64,000 nucleotides of DNA, from NCBI GenBank assembly GCA_964509075.1, contig CAZDWC010000001.1, positions 186,001 to 250,000 of the forward strand. Direction: 5' to 3'. The stretch's first letter is position 1, and every line of letters begins with the position of its first letter. Source of the DNA: UBA7239 sp964509075 (GTDB taxonomy: Bacteria; Pseudomonadota; Gammaproteobacteria; Pseudomonadales; UBA7239). The notes beneath the pieces were generated by a model that was not told the origin of the DNA, did no database searches, and saw only the letters and a list, made by a program, of their open reading frames with translations. A program made the position numbers and the translations under genes. Positions 8,563 to 17,152 of the stretch are shown in pieces.

Positions 8563-10002
8563 CTACCGCAGCCCAAATCGCCGCTTGAAAATCAGCGTCA
8601 ACATCTTGGTGCCTGTTTTCAGTACGGCGAGTTTGGTGGCGGAGTGTTTGGAGACATCACCGATGCGCGGGCGATAGGTAACGGGAATTTCTATGATTTT
8701 TCTTTCGGCGCGCAGCATCTCCACCATCATTTCGGGTGAAAACTCAGGCCCCTTGCCGGTGAGGTTGGGGCGGATAATGTTGTAGGTGTCGCGCCAGATG
8801 GCGCGGTAGGTGCAGCCGAGGTCCGTGAAGCGCGGTCCCTGGCGGAACCACAGACACTGCAGCACCTTGGCGGCAAGGACGTTGCCGAGCCGGAGGAAGT
8901 CGTCCATGTTAGCGCCCTGTTCGATCATCTGCCGTGTGGTGCGGGTGCCGATAACCATGTCGGCGTCACGCATGTAGGCGAGAATCTTTGGCATGTCGTC
9001 GGCAGTAAAGGAGGCATCGGCTTCCATCAATACCAGAATGTCGCCGGTGGCTGCATCCAGTGCGCGGCGCAGCGCTTCGCCATAGCCTGCATAATTGTCG
9101 GAAATCACCCGCGCACCTTTTTCGCGGGCAATGTCGCCGGTGCCATCCGGTGAATTGTTTTCCGCGATGACGATCTCGTCGACATACGGTGCAAAATCTT
9201 CGATCACATGGCCAATGGCGGCAGCTTCGTTGTAGGCGGGAATCACCAGGCTGATCTTGTACTCGTCAAAGTGCATCTTGCGGTAAAGATGCATGGCGCT
9301 GTTGTAGTCTTCTGCGTAGTTGATGTTGCGGTAACCGCCCTTGAGCAGGGCGGAGCGCACGTTGCCGCCTGCACGTGCCAGCCGGTCGATGACATCGGTC
9401 AGCTCTACACGGCCGCTGCGGGCAGAGGGGGGCGTTTGTTCGATGCTGTCAAAAATGGCGGGCGAAAACACATAGGTGCCGCAGCCGAGGAAGTGGGTGG
9501 CAACGTGCTCGGGTTTTTCCGTGAGCGAGGTGATGCGTTCGCCGTCCACGGTGACGGAGTAGTTCTTGCGGATCAGTGTGGTGTCGCCAGTAATCTTGAT
9601 GCCGCATACGGCGTCGATTTTCTGGTCGGCGTAGCGCAACAGCTGCTGATGGTTGGAACCCAGATAAACTTCATCGCCGAGAATCACGGGAAAATTGCCG
9701 CTGACATGCCCGCGAGCCAGCAACAGGCCGCGCGCCAGTCCGGCGGACACATCCTTGCATTCAAGAAATTCAATTTCGACGCCCGGTGACTCAAGCTGAT
9801 CCATTGCTGCGCGGATCAGTTCGCCGTGATGACCGACAATGACAATGATTTTTTTTACGCCCAGCTGGTCGCGCATGATCTCGATGTTGCGCATCAGGAT
9901 CGATTTGCCGCCCACTTCCATCAGGGTCTTCGGCGTATGTTGTGTGTAGGGGTAGAGCCTGAGCCCTGCGCCCGCCGCCGGTATCACACCCACGTCAAAC
10001 AT
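8563..10002 (-). CDS. Sugar nucleotidyltransferase fused to family 2 glycosyltransferase
   Basis: This is one 479-residue chain with two catalytic domains. Residues 1-240 are a nucleotidyltransferase with the NTP-binding segment PAAGAGLRLYPYT and Lys25 in HTPKTL, like glucose-1-phosphate thymidylyl- or uridylyltransferases. Residues about 248-479 are a GT-A family 2 glycosyltransferase with LVIPAYNEAAAIG, the nucleotide-binding region IAENNSPDGT, and the metal-binding segment MEADAS around 326-331. No membrane helix is obvious. Such a protein could make an activated sugar and transfer a sugar in one cell-envelope pathway, but the sugar and acceptor are unknown. It stands alone between convergent and divergent neighbours, not in a polysaccharide cluster. 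Confidence 0.85.
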   Translation of the reverse strand: MFDVGVIPAAGAGLRLYPYTQHTPKTLMEVGGKSILMRNIEIMRDQLGVKKIIVIVGHHGELIRAAMDQLESPGVEIEFLECKDVSAGLARGLLLARGHVSGNFPVILGDEVYLGSNHQQLLRYADQKIDAVCGIKITGDTTLIRKNYSVTVDGERITSLTEKPEHVATHFLGCGTYVFSPAIFDSIEQTPPSARSGRVELTDVIDRLARAGGNVRSALLKGGYRNINYAEDYNSAMHLYRKMHFDEYKISLVIPAYNEAAAIGHVIEDFAPYVDEIVIAENNSPDGTGDIAREKGARVISDNYAGYGEALRRALDAATGDILVLMEADASFTADDMPKILAYMRDADMVIGTRTTRQMIEQGANMDDFLRLGNVLAAKVLQCLWFRQGPRFTDLGCTYRAIWRDTYNIIRPNLTGKGPEFSPEMMVEMLRAERKIIEIPVTYRPRIGDVSKHSATKLAVLKTGTKMLTLIFKRRFGLR

Positions 10003-10142
10003 CGGTTAAAACCTGTCATCGAAAGCCGCAATCTAGCAGGCTATTCCGTTTAGAGAAAGTCGCCCGGTGTGTTTCCGCAGCTTTCCCGGTTTTGGCTGCA
10101 TGATAAGCTTGCCGACTTGCAGCTACGGGGCAGAACAACAAC

Positions 10143-11309
10143 ATGAAAAGACATGCTAAATGGGCGCTGGCAGTTGCGGTGCTTGCACTGCTTGCCGTTG
10201 TAGCTATCAACAAACGGCAGCAGGCGACGCTGAGTGTGCCGTTGGCAGCAGTGGCTACCGGCACTGTGGAAGCCACGGTTTCCAATACCCGGGCGGGCAC
10301 GGTCAAGGCCTGCCAGCGCTCGCGTCTGTCCATGTCACTGGGTGGACGTGTGCAGACCTTGCATGTGAAGGAAGGCGACCGCGTCAATGCTGGCGATGTG
10401 CTGATCGAACTGTGGAACGCCGATCACAAGGCCAATCTGGCGCAGGCCGAAGCCAGTCTCTCTGCGGCTGAGCATGAGCAGAAGCGGGCTTGCCTCAGCG
10501 CCGACCAGAACGAGCGCGAAAACCAGCGCGCGCGCTCCGTTCTGGAAAAACAACTGATTTCGCAAACCCAGGCTGAAGCGGCACGCACCCTGGCCACGAC
10601 CAGTCGCCAGAGTTGCGAGGCGGCGGACGATCAGGTGCGTATGGCGCGCGCCAACGTCGATCTGGCGCGGGCTCGTCTCGATCTCAGCTACTTGCGGGCA
10701 CCCTATGCCGGTGTGATCGCCGAGGTGAACAGCGAACTGGGTGAATATGTCACGCCGTCGCCGTCGGGAGTATTGACACCGCCGGCGATCGAGATTCTCG
10801 ACGATTCCTGTCTGTATGTGACAGCGCCCATTGATGAGGTGGATGCCATGCCGGTGCGTGTCGGCCAGCCGGTGCGCATCACGCTGGATGCGTTTCGCGG
10901 CAGGAGTTTCGATGGCCACATCACACGCATTGCACCGTATGTCGTGGAAGTGGAAAAGCAGGCGCGTACCGTCGATGTGGATGTGCGCTTCGATAGCTTG
11001 CCGAAAGAGGTGTCGCTTCTGGTAGGTTACAGCGCAGACATCGAGATCATTCTCGACCAGCGCGAGAATGTGTTGCGCGTGCCGACGGAGGCCATTATCG
11101 ACAAGCGTTTTGTCTATGTGCTGGATGATGGCGGTGTGTTGCGCAAGCGCGAGTTCACGCCGGGCATCGCCAACTGGACGCACACGGAAGTGTCCAAGGG
11201 CCTGCAAGCCGGTGAGCGCATCGTGATGAGTCCGGATCGCACAGGCATCAAGGACGGTGCCAAGGCGGTGGAAGAAAATCCGGCTGCAACGGACGGCAAA
11301 ACGCCGTGA
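10143..11309 (+). CDS. MacA-like periplasmic adaptor of an ABC exporter
   Basis: This HlyD/RND-type adaptor of 388 residues has an N-terminal membrane anchor (about 7-23). A first lipoyl half includes LHVKEGDRVNAGDVLIELW. A helical hairpin rich in Ala, Arg and Gln runs about 95-180, and the second half starts at LSYLRAPYAGVIAEV. It should bridge the inner-membrane permeases encoded behind it to an outer-membrane channel. Its TGA stop is embedded in the GTG start of the ATPase gene (GTGA), so the genes are translationally coupled. The four genes form one operon. No TolC-like gene lies in the window and the substrate is unknown. Confidence 0.92.
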   Translation: MKRHAKWALAVAVLALLAVVAINKRQQATLSVPLAAVATGTVEATVSNTRAGTVKACQRSRLSMSLGGRVQTLHVKEGDRVNAGDVLIELWNADHKANLAQAEASLSAAEHEQKRACLSADQNERENQRARSVLEKQLISQTQAEAARTLATTSRQSCEAADDQVRMARANVDLARARLDLSYLRAPYAGVIAEVNSELGEYVTPSPSGVLTPPAIEILDDSCLYVTAPIDEVDAMPVRVGQPVRITLDAFRGRSFDGHITRIAPYVVEVEKQARTVDVDVRFDSLPKEVSLLVGYSADIEIILDQRENVLRVPTEAIIDKRFVYVLDDGGVLRKREFTPGIANWTHTEVSKGLQAGERIVMSPDRTGIKDGAKAVEENPAATDGKTP

Positions 11310-11986
11310 TCACGCTGCGCGGTATACGCAAGCGCTTTGCGCTGGGTGATGAAATTGTTGCAGCACTGGATGGGGTCGATCTCGATGTGCGCGAAGGTGA
11401 GTACGTGTCGGTGATGGGGCCGTCCGGCTCGGGCAAATCGACGCTGCTCAACATGATCGGCTTGCTCGACACTCCGGATGCTGGTACGTACCAGCTCGAC
11501 GGCATTGAAACCACGGTGCTTGACGAAGAGGCGCGCGGCAAATTGCGTCGTGAAAAAATCGGTTTTGTTTTCCAGTCGTATCACCTGATTCCACGCTTGA
11601 GCGCGCGAGAAAATATCGAATTGCCGATGGTGCTCGCCGGCATGGCCCCTGCCGAGCGCCGGCTGCATTGCGATGCCATGCTCAAGCGTCTGAATCTGTG
11701 GGAGCGTGCAGGCCATTTGCCGAACCAGTTGTCCGGTGGCCAGCGCCAGCGTGTGGCCATCGGCCGTGCACTGGTGATGAAGCCATCGCTGATTCTGGCC
11801 GATGAACCCACTGGTAATCTCGACAGTCGCTCCGGGCGTGAAGTGATGGAACTGCTGGAAGAGCTCAATGCGTCGGGTATTACTTTGCTGATGGTCACTC
11901 ACGATACCGTTCTCGGTGCGCGTGCACGTCGGCAAGTGGTGTTTGGTGACGGCCGCGTGGTGCGCGATGAGCGTGTGCATGGTTGA
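11306..11986 (+). CDS. ABC transporter ATP-binding protein (MacB/LolD type)
   Basis: This cytoplasmic ATPase subunit powers the exporter. The 226-residue protein has Walker A GPSGSGKST (39-46), the signature LSGGQRQR (142-149), Walker B ILADEP (163-168) and a switch histidine in MVTHDT. Its size and motif spacing fit the type VII (MacB, LolD, FtsE) branch, in which the ATPase can be a separate subunit. The start is a GTG at 11306 overlapping the adaptor stop. The end overlaps the TTG start of the first permease (TTGA). Confidence 0.95.
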   Translation: MITLRGIRKRFALGDEIVAALDGVDLDVREGEYVSVMGPSGSGKSTLLNMIGLLDTPDAGTYQLDGIETTVLDEEARGKLRREKIGFVFQSYHLIPRLSARENIELPMVLAGMAPAERRLHCDAMLKRLNLWERAGHLPNQLSGGQRQRVAIGRALVMKPSLILADEPTGNLDSRSGREVMELLEELNASGITLLMVTHDTVLGARARRQVVFGDGRVVRDERVHG

Positions 11987-13245
11987 GCAGCATTATGCGT
12001 GAGCAGAGCAACGTCATGCGTGGGCAGAGCAGCAGCATGCATTGGCGCGACAGCGTTTTTTTTGCGTTGCAGGTGTTGCGTCGTTACCGGTTTCGCACCG
12101 GCATGATGTTGCTGGCCATGACGCTGGCGGTGGGATCGGTTGTGGCATTCACTGCGCTGGGTGAAGGTGCGCGCGGTTTTGTGCGCAATGAGTTTTCTGC
12201 GCTGGGCACCGACATGCTGGTGGTATTGCCGGGGCGCAAGCAGACGAGTGGCGGTGCGCCGCCGGTCATGGGTACCGCTGCGCGCGATGTGACGCTGGAT
12301 GATGTGAAAATCCTGCGTCAGCGTCTGCGTGGGACCCGTGCGGTTGTGCCGTTGATGGCGGGAAAGATTGATATCTCTGTCAATGCACGGGTGCGCAGTG
12401 TCATGGTGCTCGGCAGTACGGCTGCGTATTTTGATGTGCGTAAACTGGAATTGATGAATGGCGAAAAACTGCCGGACATTGATGACAATTATGCGGAACC
12501 GGTGTGTGTGATTGGCAGTACGGTGCGGGAGTCGTTGTTCGGCAATCGCCAGGCCATCGGTGAGTGGGTGAAAATGGGTGATCGCCGTTTCCGTGTCATT
12601 GGCGTGCTGAAAAGCAAAGGCGATTCTTCCGGTTTTGACCTCAGTGACGGCGTGCTGGTGCCGGTGGCATCCACGCAAATTCTTTTCAATCGCCAAGGGC
12701 TTTTTCGCGTGATTATCCAGCCGCGCGAAGGCGGCAATCTCGACAAGGTGAAACAGCAGGCGCTCGATCTGTTTCGTGAACTGCATCAGGGCGAGGAAGA
12801 TGTCACCATCGTCAAACCCGATTCCATGTTGCAAACCTTCGACAAGATTTTTGCGGCGCTGACTGTAGCTGTTGGTTTGATTGCCGGCATCAGCCTGATT
12901 GTTGCCGGCGTGCTGGTGATGAACCTCACCTGGATCAGCGTCTCGCAACGCACGAAAGAAATCGGTCTTCTCAAGGCGCTGGGTGCATCACAGCATGAAG
13001 TGCGGCGGTTGTTTCTGCTGGAGTCGCTGTTGCTGTGTCTGGGTGGTGCACTGTCGGGTGTGCTGGCAGGCGAGTTGCTGGTATGGCTAGGCTGCACCTT
13101 GTGGCCCAGCGTGCCGTTTGCTGCGCCGTTGTGGGCAGTGGTGACTTCCGTGTGCATTGCGCTGTTGTCGGGTCTGGTTTTTGCGTGGATGCCGGCCAGT
13201 CGCGCAGCGCGTCTGCAGCCTGTCACTGCATTGGCGAGCAGGTAA
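11983..13245 (+). CDS. MacB-like ABC permease, first copy
   Basis: This FtsX/MacB-type inner-membrane permease has 420 residues. One membrane helix lies near residues 38-58 and a large periplasmic domain spans about 60-280. Three helices follow in the C-terminal part, starting with the segment VGLIAGISLIVAGVLVMNL. The cytoplasmic coupling segment TKEIGLLKALGA before the third helix is typical of the family. I use the TTG at 11983 that overlaps the ATPase stop; an ATG at 11995 is an alternative. The leader contains a small imperfect repeat (MREQSNV then MRGQSSS), which suggests the true start may lie further in. It probably pairs with the next permease. Confidence 0.88.
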   Translation: MSSIMREQSNVMRGQSSSMHWRDSVFFALQVLRRYRFRTGMMLLAMTLAVGSVVAFTALGEGARGFVRNEFSALGTDMLVVLPGRKQTSGGAPPVMGTAARDVTLDDVKILRQRLRGTRAVVPLMAGKIDISVNARVRSVMVLGSTAAYFDVRKLELMNGEKLPDIDDNYAEPVCVIGSTVRESLFGNRQAIGEWVKMGDRRFRVIGVLKSKGDSSGFDLSDGVLVPVASTQILFNRQGLFRVIIQPREGGNLDKVKQQALDLFRELHQGEEDVTIVKPDSMLQTFDKIFAALTVAVGLIAGISLIVAGVLVMNLTWISVSQRTKEIGLLKALGASQHEVRRLFLLESLLLCLGGALSGVLAGELLVWLGCTLWPSVPFAAPLWAVVTSVCIALLSGLVFAWMPASRAARLQPVTALASR

Positions 13246-13253
13246 ACACTATG

Positions 13254-14447
13254 CGCTTTGCTGATTTCATGTTCTGGATACAGCGTGCACTGGCTGCAGG
13301 ACGCTTGCGCACCTTGTTGACTGCAGTGGGGATTGCCATCGGTATTGCTGCCGTGGTGTTGCTGACGGCAATTGGTGAAGGTTTGCGTGTTTATGTGACC
13401 GACAGTTTTTCGCAATTCGGTTCGCGGCTGGTCAAGATCACGCCGGGCAAGAACCAGACACTGGGCATGGCTGGCGTGTTGAGTACGGTGCGCCCCATGC
13501 GCATTGCCGACAGTGAAGCGCTGCGCAGTATCGCGTATGTGAAGCATGTGGTGCCGATCGTGTCGGGCACGGGGCATGTGGAGTTCAGCGGCATTGCGCA
13601 CGATACGGATGTGTTCGGCGTCGGTCATGAAGCGTCAGAGGCGTGGCAGATTCCGGTGGCATTGGGCAATTTCCTGCCGGCGGACGATCCGGAAAATTCG
13701 CGTCAGTTTGCTGTGATTGGCAGCAAGGTACGCAAGGCATTGTTTGGCGATGGCAATCCTCTGGGCGAATTCATTCGTATTGGCGGCGCCCGCTACCGTG
13801 TCATTGGTGTGATGGCCAGCAAGGGTGATTTTCTCGGTATGGATCTTGACGAGATTGTCTACATCCCTGCCGATCGCGCACTGCAGTTGTTCAATCGCCC
13901 CGGTTTGCAGGAAATTGATGTCACCTTTACCGAGCAGACAACGTCAGCGGTGATTTCCGACAAAGTGCGCGCGCGTATACGCGAGTTGCATGGCGATGAT
14001 GATGTCACCTTGTTTACACAGGATGACATGCTTGCCAGTCTCGATCGTATTCTGGAAATGCTGACCATTGCCGTGGCAGCATTGGGCAGTATTTCATTGC
14101 TGGTGGGTGGAGTGGGTGTGTTGACCATCATGAGCACGGCACTGCGCGAACGTGCACCGGAAATCGGCTTGTTGCGCGCGCTGGGTATTACGCAGCGCCA
14201 GTTGTTGTTGCTGTTTCTCGGGGAGTCTGTATTGCTGGCGATGCTCGGTGGTCTGCTCGGTCTCGGCAGTGTGGCAGCACTGCTGTTATTGCTGAAGTTG
14301 CTGATCCCTGCGATGCCGTTCACACCGCAGCCCTTCTATCTCTTGCTGTCGCTGCTGCTGTCGGGTGCGGTGGGTTTGTTGTCGGGTATCGCACCGGCAT
14401 GGCGCGCGTCACGCATGGATCCGATAGAGGCGCTGCGCGAGGAGTGA
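13254..14447 (+). CDS. MacB-like ABC permease, second copy
   Basis: This is a second FtsX/MacB-type permease of 397 residues, clearly homologous to the one before it. It shows the same N-terminal helix (TAVGIAIGIAAVVLLTA), periplasmic domain, coupling segment APEIGLLRALGI and three C-terminal helices. The ATG at 13254 lies eight bases after the previous stop; a longer open frame exists upstream but overlaps the first permease and lacks family sequence. Two non-identical permeases plus one ATPase suggest a heterodimeric membrane unit, unlike canonical MacB, where ATPase and permease are one homodimeric chain. Confidence 0.9.
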   Translation, partial: RFADFMFWIQRALAAGRLRTLLTAVGIAIGIAAVVLLTAIGEGLRVYVTDSFSQFGSRLVKITPGKNQTLGMAGVLSTVRPMRIADSEALRSIAYVKHVVPIVSGTGHVEFSGIAHDTDVFGVGHEASEAWQIPVALGNFLPADDPENSRQFAVIGSKVRKALFGDGNPLGEFIRIGGARYRVIGVMASKGDFLGMDLDEIVYIPADRALQLFNRPGLQEIDVTFTEQTTSAVISDKVRARIRELHGDDDVTLFTQDDMLASLDRILEMLTIAVAALGSISLLVGGVGVLTIMSTALRERAPEIGLLRALGITQRQLLLLFLGESVLLAMLGGLLGLGSVAALLLLLKLLIPAMPFTPQPFYLLLSLLLSGAVGLLSGIAPAWRASRMDPIEALREE

Positions 14448-14452
14448 GCCGC

Positions 14453-14779
14453 TCAGTGCAGCGGGATATCACCCTTGCGGCGTTGCAACGGGATTGTCAC
14501 AGGCAAGGCAATGGTGTCCACCAGCGATGAAGCGGCAGCATCCAGAATCAGCAACACCATGGGTGCGCTGCCCTGCACAGCGCCGGGTGCTGCGTTGAGC
14601 CAGCAAAAATCCAGTTGCACGCCACTGTAGGTGCGTGACAGATGTTCGCAGCGTGTGCCGCGATCCCTCAGGAAATCGCGAACGGCCTCATCACTGCTTT
14701 GCAAGGTGAACAGCGAACCGCAACCTGCCAGCAGAAGATGTATAAGCAGTACTGCAGAGTAGCGGCTGTGCTGCAGCAA
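14453..14779 (-). CDS. Small YceK/YidQ-like lipoprotein
   Basis: This predicted outer-membrane or periplasmic lipoprotein has about 108 residues. A short hydrophobic signal ends in the lipobox LLAGC, with the cysteine at about residue 20. The C-terminal segment SSLVDTIALPVTIP resembles the conserved end of YceK/YidQ (DUF1375) proteins, whose function is unknown. No ATG is available after the rpiA stop. A TTG at 14779 fits the signal peptide but has only a weak ribosome site, so the start is uncertain. It follows rpiA on the same strand by 13 bases and ends six bases from the convergent ABC permease gene. Confidence 0.68.
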   Translation of the reverse strand: MLQHSRYSAVLLIHLLLAGCGSLFTLQSSDEAVRDFLRDRGTRCEHLSRTYSGVQLDFCWLNAAPGAVQGSAPMVLLILDAAASSLVDTIALPVTIPLQRRKGDIPLH

Positions 14780-14792
14780 GCCAGGAATGGAC

Positions 14793-15470
14793 TTACTGTC
14801 GCGCGACAATTGTTTCAACGCCACCTGGTCTGCCCAGCAGCAACACGTCGGCCGGGCGCAGGGCAAACAAGCCGTTGCAGACCACGCCGGTGATGTTGTT
14901 GATTTTTTCTTCCAACGCGCGCGGAGTCGTAATGCGCAGGTGGTGCACATCGAGAATCACGTTGCCATTGTCGGTGATCACGCCCTGCCGGTAGACCGGA
15001 TCGCCACCCAGTTTTACCAGTTCGCGTGCGACATGACTGCGCGCCATGGGTATTACTTCCACCGGCAGTGGAAAACGCCCGAGTGTTTCCACCCATTTTG
15101 ATTCGTCGGCAATGCAGACGAATTCTTTCGCACAGGCTGCGACAATTTTCTCGCGCGTCAGCGCCGCGCCGCCGCCCTTGATCAGTTCGAGTTGCGCATT
15201 GGTCTCATCGGCGCCGTCGATATAAATATCAAATGTGCCTGTGCTGTTGAGATCGAAGACTTCAATACCGTGCTGGCGCAGGCGCTCGGCAGAGGCCTCC
15301 GAACTGGAAACGCAACCTGCAAACTTGCCCTTGTGTGCCGCCAGAGCATCGATGAAACAGTTGGCCGTGGAGCCGGTGCCGATGCCGACGATGGAGTCAC
15401 TACTGATGCGAGGCAGTACATAGTCCAGTGCGGCGAGTGCAACGGCTTTTTTCAGTTCGTCCTGTGTCAT
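14793..15470 (-). CDS. rpiA: Ribose-5-phosphate isomerase A
   Basis: RpiA interconverts ribose-5-phosphate and ribulose-5-phosphate in the non-oxidative pentose phosphate pathway. The 225-residue product has the phosphate-binding segment GIGTGSTANCF, the catalytic motif DGADETN and KGGGAALTREKI, all family hallmarks. I start at the ATG at 15470, which gives the usual N-terminus MTQDELKK. A longer open frame upstream overlaps the neighbouring Nif3-C-like gene and is unlikely. The lipoprotein gene follows downstream on the same strand. Confidence 0.97.
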   Translation of the reverse strand: MTQDELKKAVALAALDYVLPRISSDSIVGIGTGSTANCFIDALAAHKGKFAGCVSSSEASAERLRQHGIEVFDLNSTGTFDIYIDGADETNAQLELIKGGGAALTREKIVAACAKEFVCIADESKWVETLGRFPLPVEVIPMARSHVARELVKLGGDPVYRQGVITDNGNVILDVHHLRITTPRALEEKINNITGVVCNGLFALRPADVLLLGRPGGVETIVARQ

Positions 15471-15511
15471 GGATATGCCCTGCATGTGGAAGCGGCGATT
15501 ATAACGGTGAA

Positions 15512-15829
15512 TCAGTCGAGCGCAGAGCGCACCGGCCATGCTGCCCAGGCGGGTTCTTCGTAGGGATGTGCAGACAATAGCGCGGTAATGGCGGCATCCA
15601 CACAATTGTCATCACAACTGATTTCCAGTCGGTACTCGGACTCGTAGTGCAGTGTGTCGGTTTCTCCGAGAAAAGGCGTGCTGCCCGCCAACGGGCGGAA
15701 CTGGCCTTGACCCTGCACTTGCCAGCAACAGTGTTCATAGTTGCCGATACGCCCGGCGCCCGCCGCAAATAGCGCTTGTTTGACGGCATCCAGATGTGAC
15801 GCGGGGACATAGGTAATGAGTAAATGCAT
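15512..15829 (-). CDS. Nif3/YqfO C-terminal-domain-like protein
   Basis: This stand-alone protein of 105 residues matches the PII/CutA-like domain inserted in longer Nif3/YqfO proteins. Recognisable pieces are the N-terminus LLITYVPASHLDAVKQALF, the segment GRIGNYEHC, the glycine-containing loop STPFLGE, and the terminal SAHPYEEPAW. Gammaproteobacteria commonly carry such a short paralogue. No enzymatic activity is established; a ligand-sensing or structural role has been suggested for the domain. It lies 41 bases upstream of rpiA on the same strand and is divergent from ampG. Confidence 0.82.
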   Translation of the reverse strand: MHLLITYVPASHLDAVKQALFAAGAGRIGNYEHCCWQVQGQGQFRPLAGSTPFLGETDTLHYESEYRLEISCDDNCVDAAITALLSAHPYEEPAWAAWPVRSALD

Positions 15830-15889
15830 GCGGGTGCGGCTCGGCGTTGATTCCGGTATGGTAGCGGTTTGCGGATGTGTTGATCACCC

Positions 15890-17152
15890 ATGATGGCAAA
15901 TAATGCTCAAATTTCCCTGTGGCGGATACTGTTCAGTCGCCGCATGCTGGTGTGCATATTTACCGGATTCAGTTCCGGGCTGCCGCTGTTCATTTTTCTC
16001 AATTTGCTGCCGGCATGGCTGCACGCCGCGCAAATTGATATCAAGGCCATCGGTCTGATGTCGCTGCTGCAAATGCCCTATGTGGGTAAATTCCTCTGGG
16101 CGCCGTTGCTGGATCGTTTTTCCATTTCCGTGCTGGGGCGGCGACGCGGTTGGCTGGTGGTGCTACATGTGGCATTGATGTTTTCGGTTGCCCTGCTGGG
16201 GCGGGTGGATCCCGCTGCACAACTGATGATGGTATCCATGTTGGGCTTGCTCACCAGTTTTCTGTCGGCAAGCCTGGATGTGGTCATTGATGCATTCCGA
16301 CGCGAAATCCTGCCCGATGAAGAGCTGGGTCTGGGCAACAGTATTCACGTCAATGCTTACAAGATTGCCGGTTTGGTGCCGGGTGCCCTGGCGTTGTTTC
16401 TTGCAGATCACCTGCCGTGGGCACAGGTTTTTCTGGTGGTAGCACTGTTCATGCTGCCCGGTTTGGTGATGGTCATGGTGGTTGACGAGCCGCAGCATCA
16501 AGCGCTGCCGCCGCGCAGCTTGCAAGCTGCTGTTATCGAGCCGTTTCGCGAGTTTATCCAACGCAATGGTCTGGCTTCGGCATTGACGGTGCTGGCCTTT
16601 GTGTTTCTCTACAAGCTTGGTGATTCGCTGGCGACATCCCTGGCAACCAAGTTCTATCTCGATATGGGATTTACCAAATCGGAAATCGCGCTGGTTGCCA
16701 AAAATGCCGCGCTGTGGCCTTCCATTATTGGTGGTTTGCTTGGTGGTTTGTTGATGGTGCGCATAGGTATTGCGCGTGCGTTGTGGATTTTCGGTGCGCT
16801 GCAGCTGGCGGTCATCCCAGGATTTGTCTGGCTGTCATTGGTTGGACATGATCTGTTCACGCTCGCGTGGGTAGTTGGCGCAGAGGCGCTGGGTGTGGGT
16901 CTTGGCACGGCAGCATTCGTTGCCTACATCGCCAGCACGACACACCCATCCTACACTGCGACACAGCTTGCATTGCTCACGGCACTGGCTGCTGTGCCGC
17001 GCACTTTGGTCAATGCATCATCTGGTTTTCTGGTCGCTGAACTGGGCTGGACAAATTTCTTCTGGTTGTGCACCTTGCTGGCGGTGCCCGGCATGTTGTT
17101 GCTGATAAAAGTCATGCCTTGGCCAGCGTCGGTGGACGCTGCTCGTAAATGA
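15890..17152 (+). CDS. ampG: AmpG-family muropeptide permease
   Basis: AmpG carries GlcNAc-anhydroMurNAc peptides from the periplasm to the cytoplasm for cell-wall recycling. It is an MFS-type inner-membrane protein. The 420-residue chain has about twelve membrane segments. Family features include the N-terminal FSSGLPLFIFLNLLPAWL, the loop FLWAPLLDRF and the mid-protein DVVIDAFRREIL. It is shorter than the E. coli protein because it lacks the two extra C-terminal helices. The start has two adjacent ATG codons (15890 and 15893). The stop overlaps the next gene's start (ATGA), so the downstream membrane protein is translationally coupled to it. Confidence 0.9.
   Translation: MMANNAQISLWRILFSRRMLVCIFTGFSSGLPLFIFLNLLPAWLHAAQIDIKAIGLMSLLQMPYVGKFLWAPLLDRFSISVLGRRRGWLVVLHVALMFSVALLGRVDPAAQLMMVSMLGLLTSFLSASLDVVIDAFRREILPDEELGLGNSIHVNAYKIAGLVPGALALFLADHLPWAQVFLVVALFMLPGLVMVMVVDEPQHQALPPRSLQAAVIEPFREFIQRNGLASALTVLAFVFLYKLGDSLATSLATKFYLDMGFTKSEIALVAKNAALWPSIIGGLLGGLLMVRIGIARALWIFGALQLAVIPGFVWLSLVGHDLFTLAWVVGAEALGVGLGTAAFVAYIASTTHPSYTATQLALLTALAAVPRTLVNASSGFLVAELGWTNFFWLCTLLAVPGMLLLIKVMPWPASVDAARK

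Noticed and set aside
13035..13253. N-terminal extension of the second ABC permease
   Set aside because: It overlaps the first permease in another frame and is low in family-like sequence. The ATG at 13254 gives the normal start.
15471..15605. N-terminal extension of rpiA
   Set aside because: It overlaps the Nif3-C-like gene and precedes the canonical RpiA start MTQDELKK.
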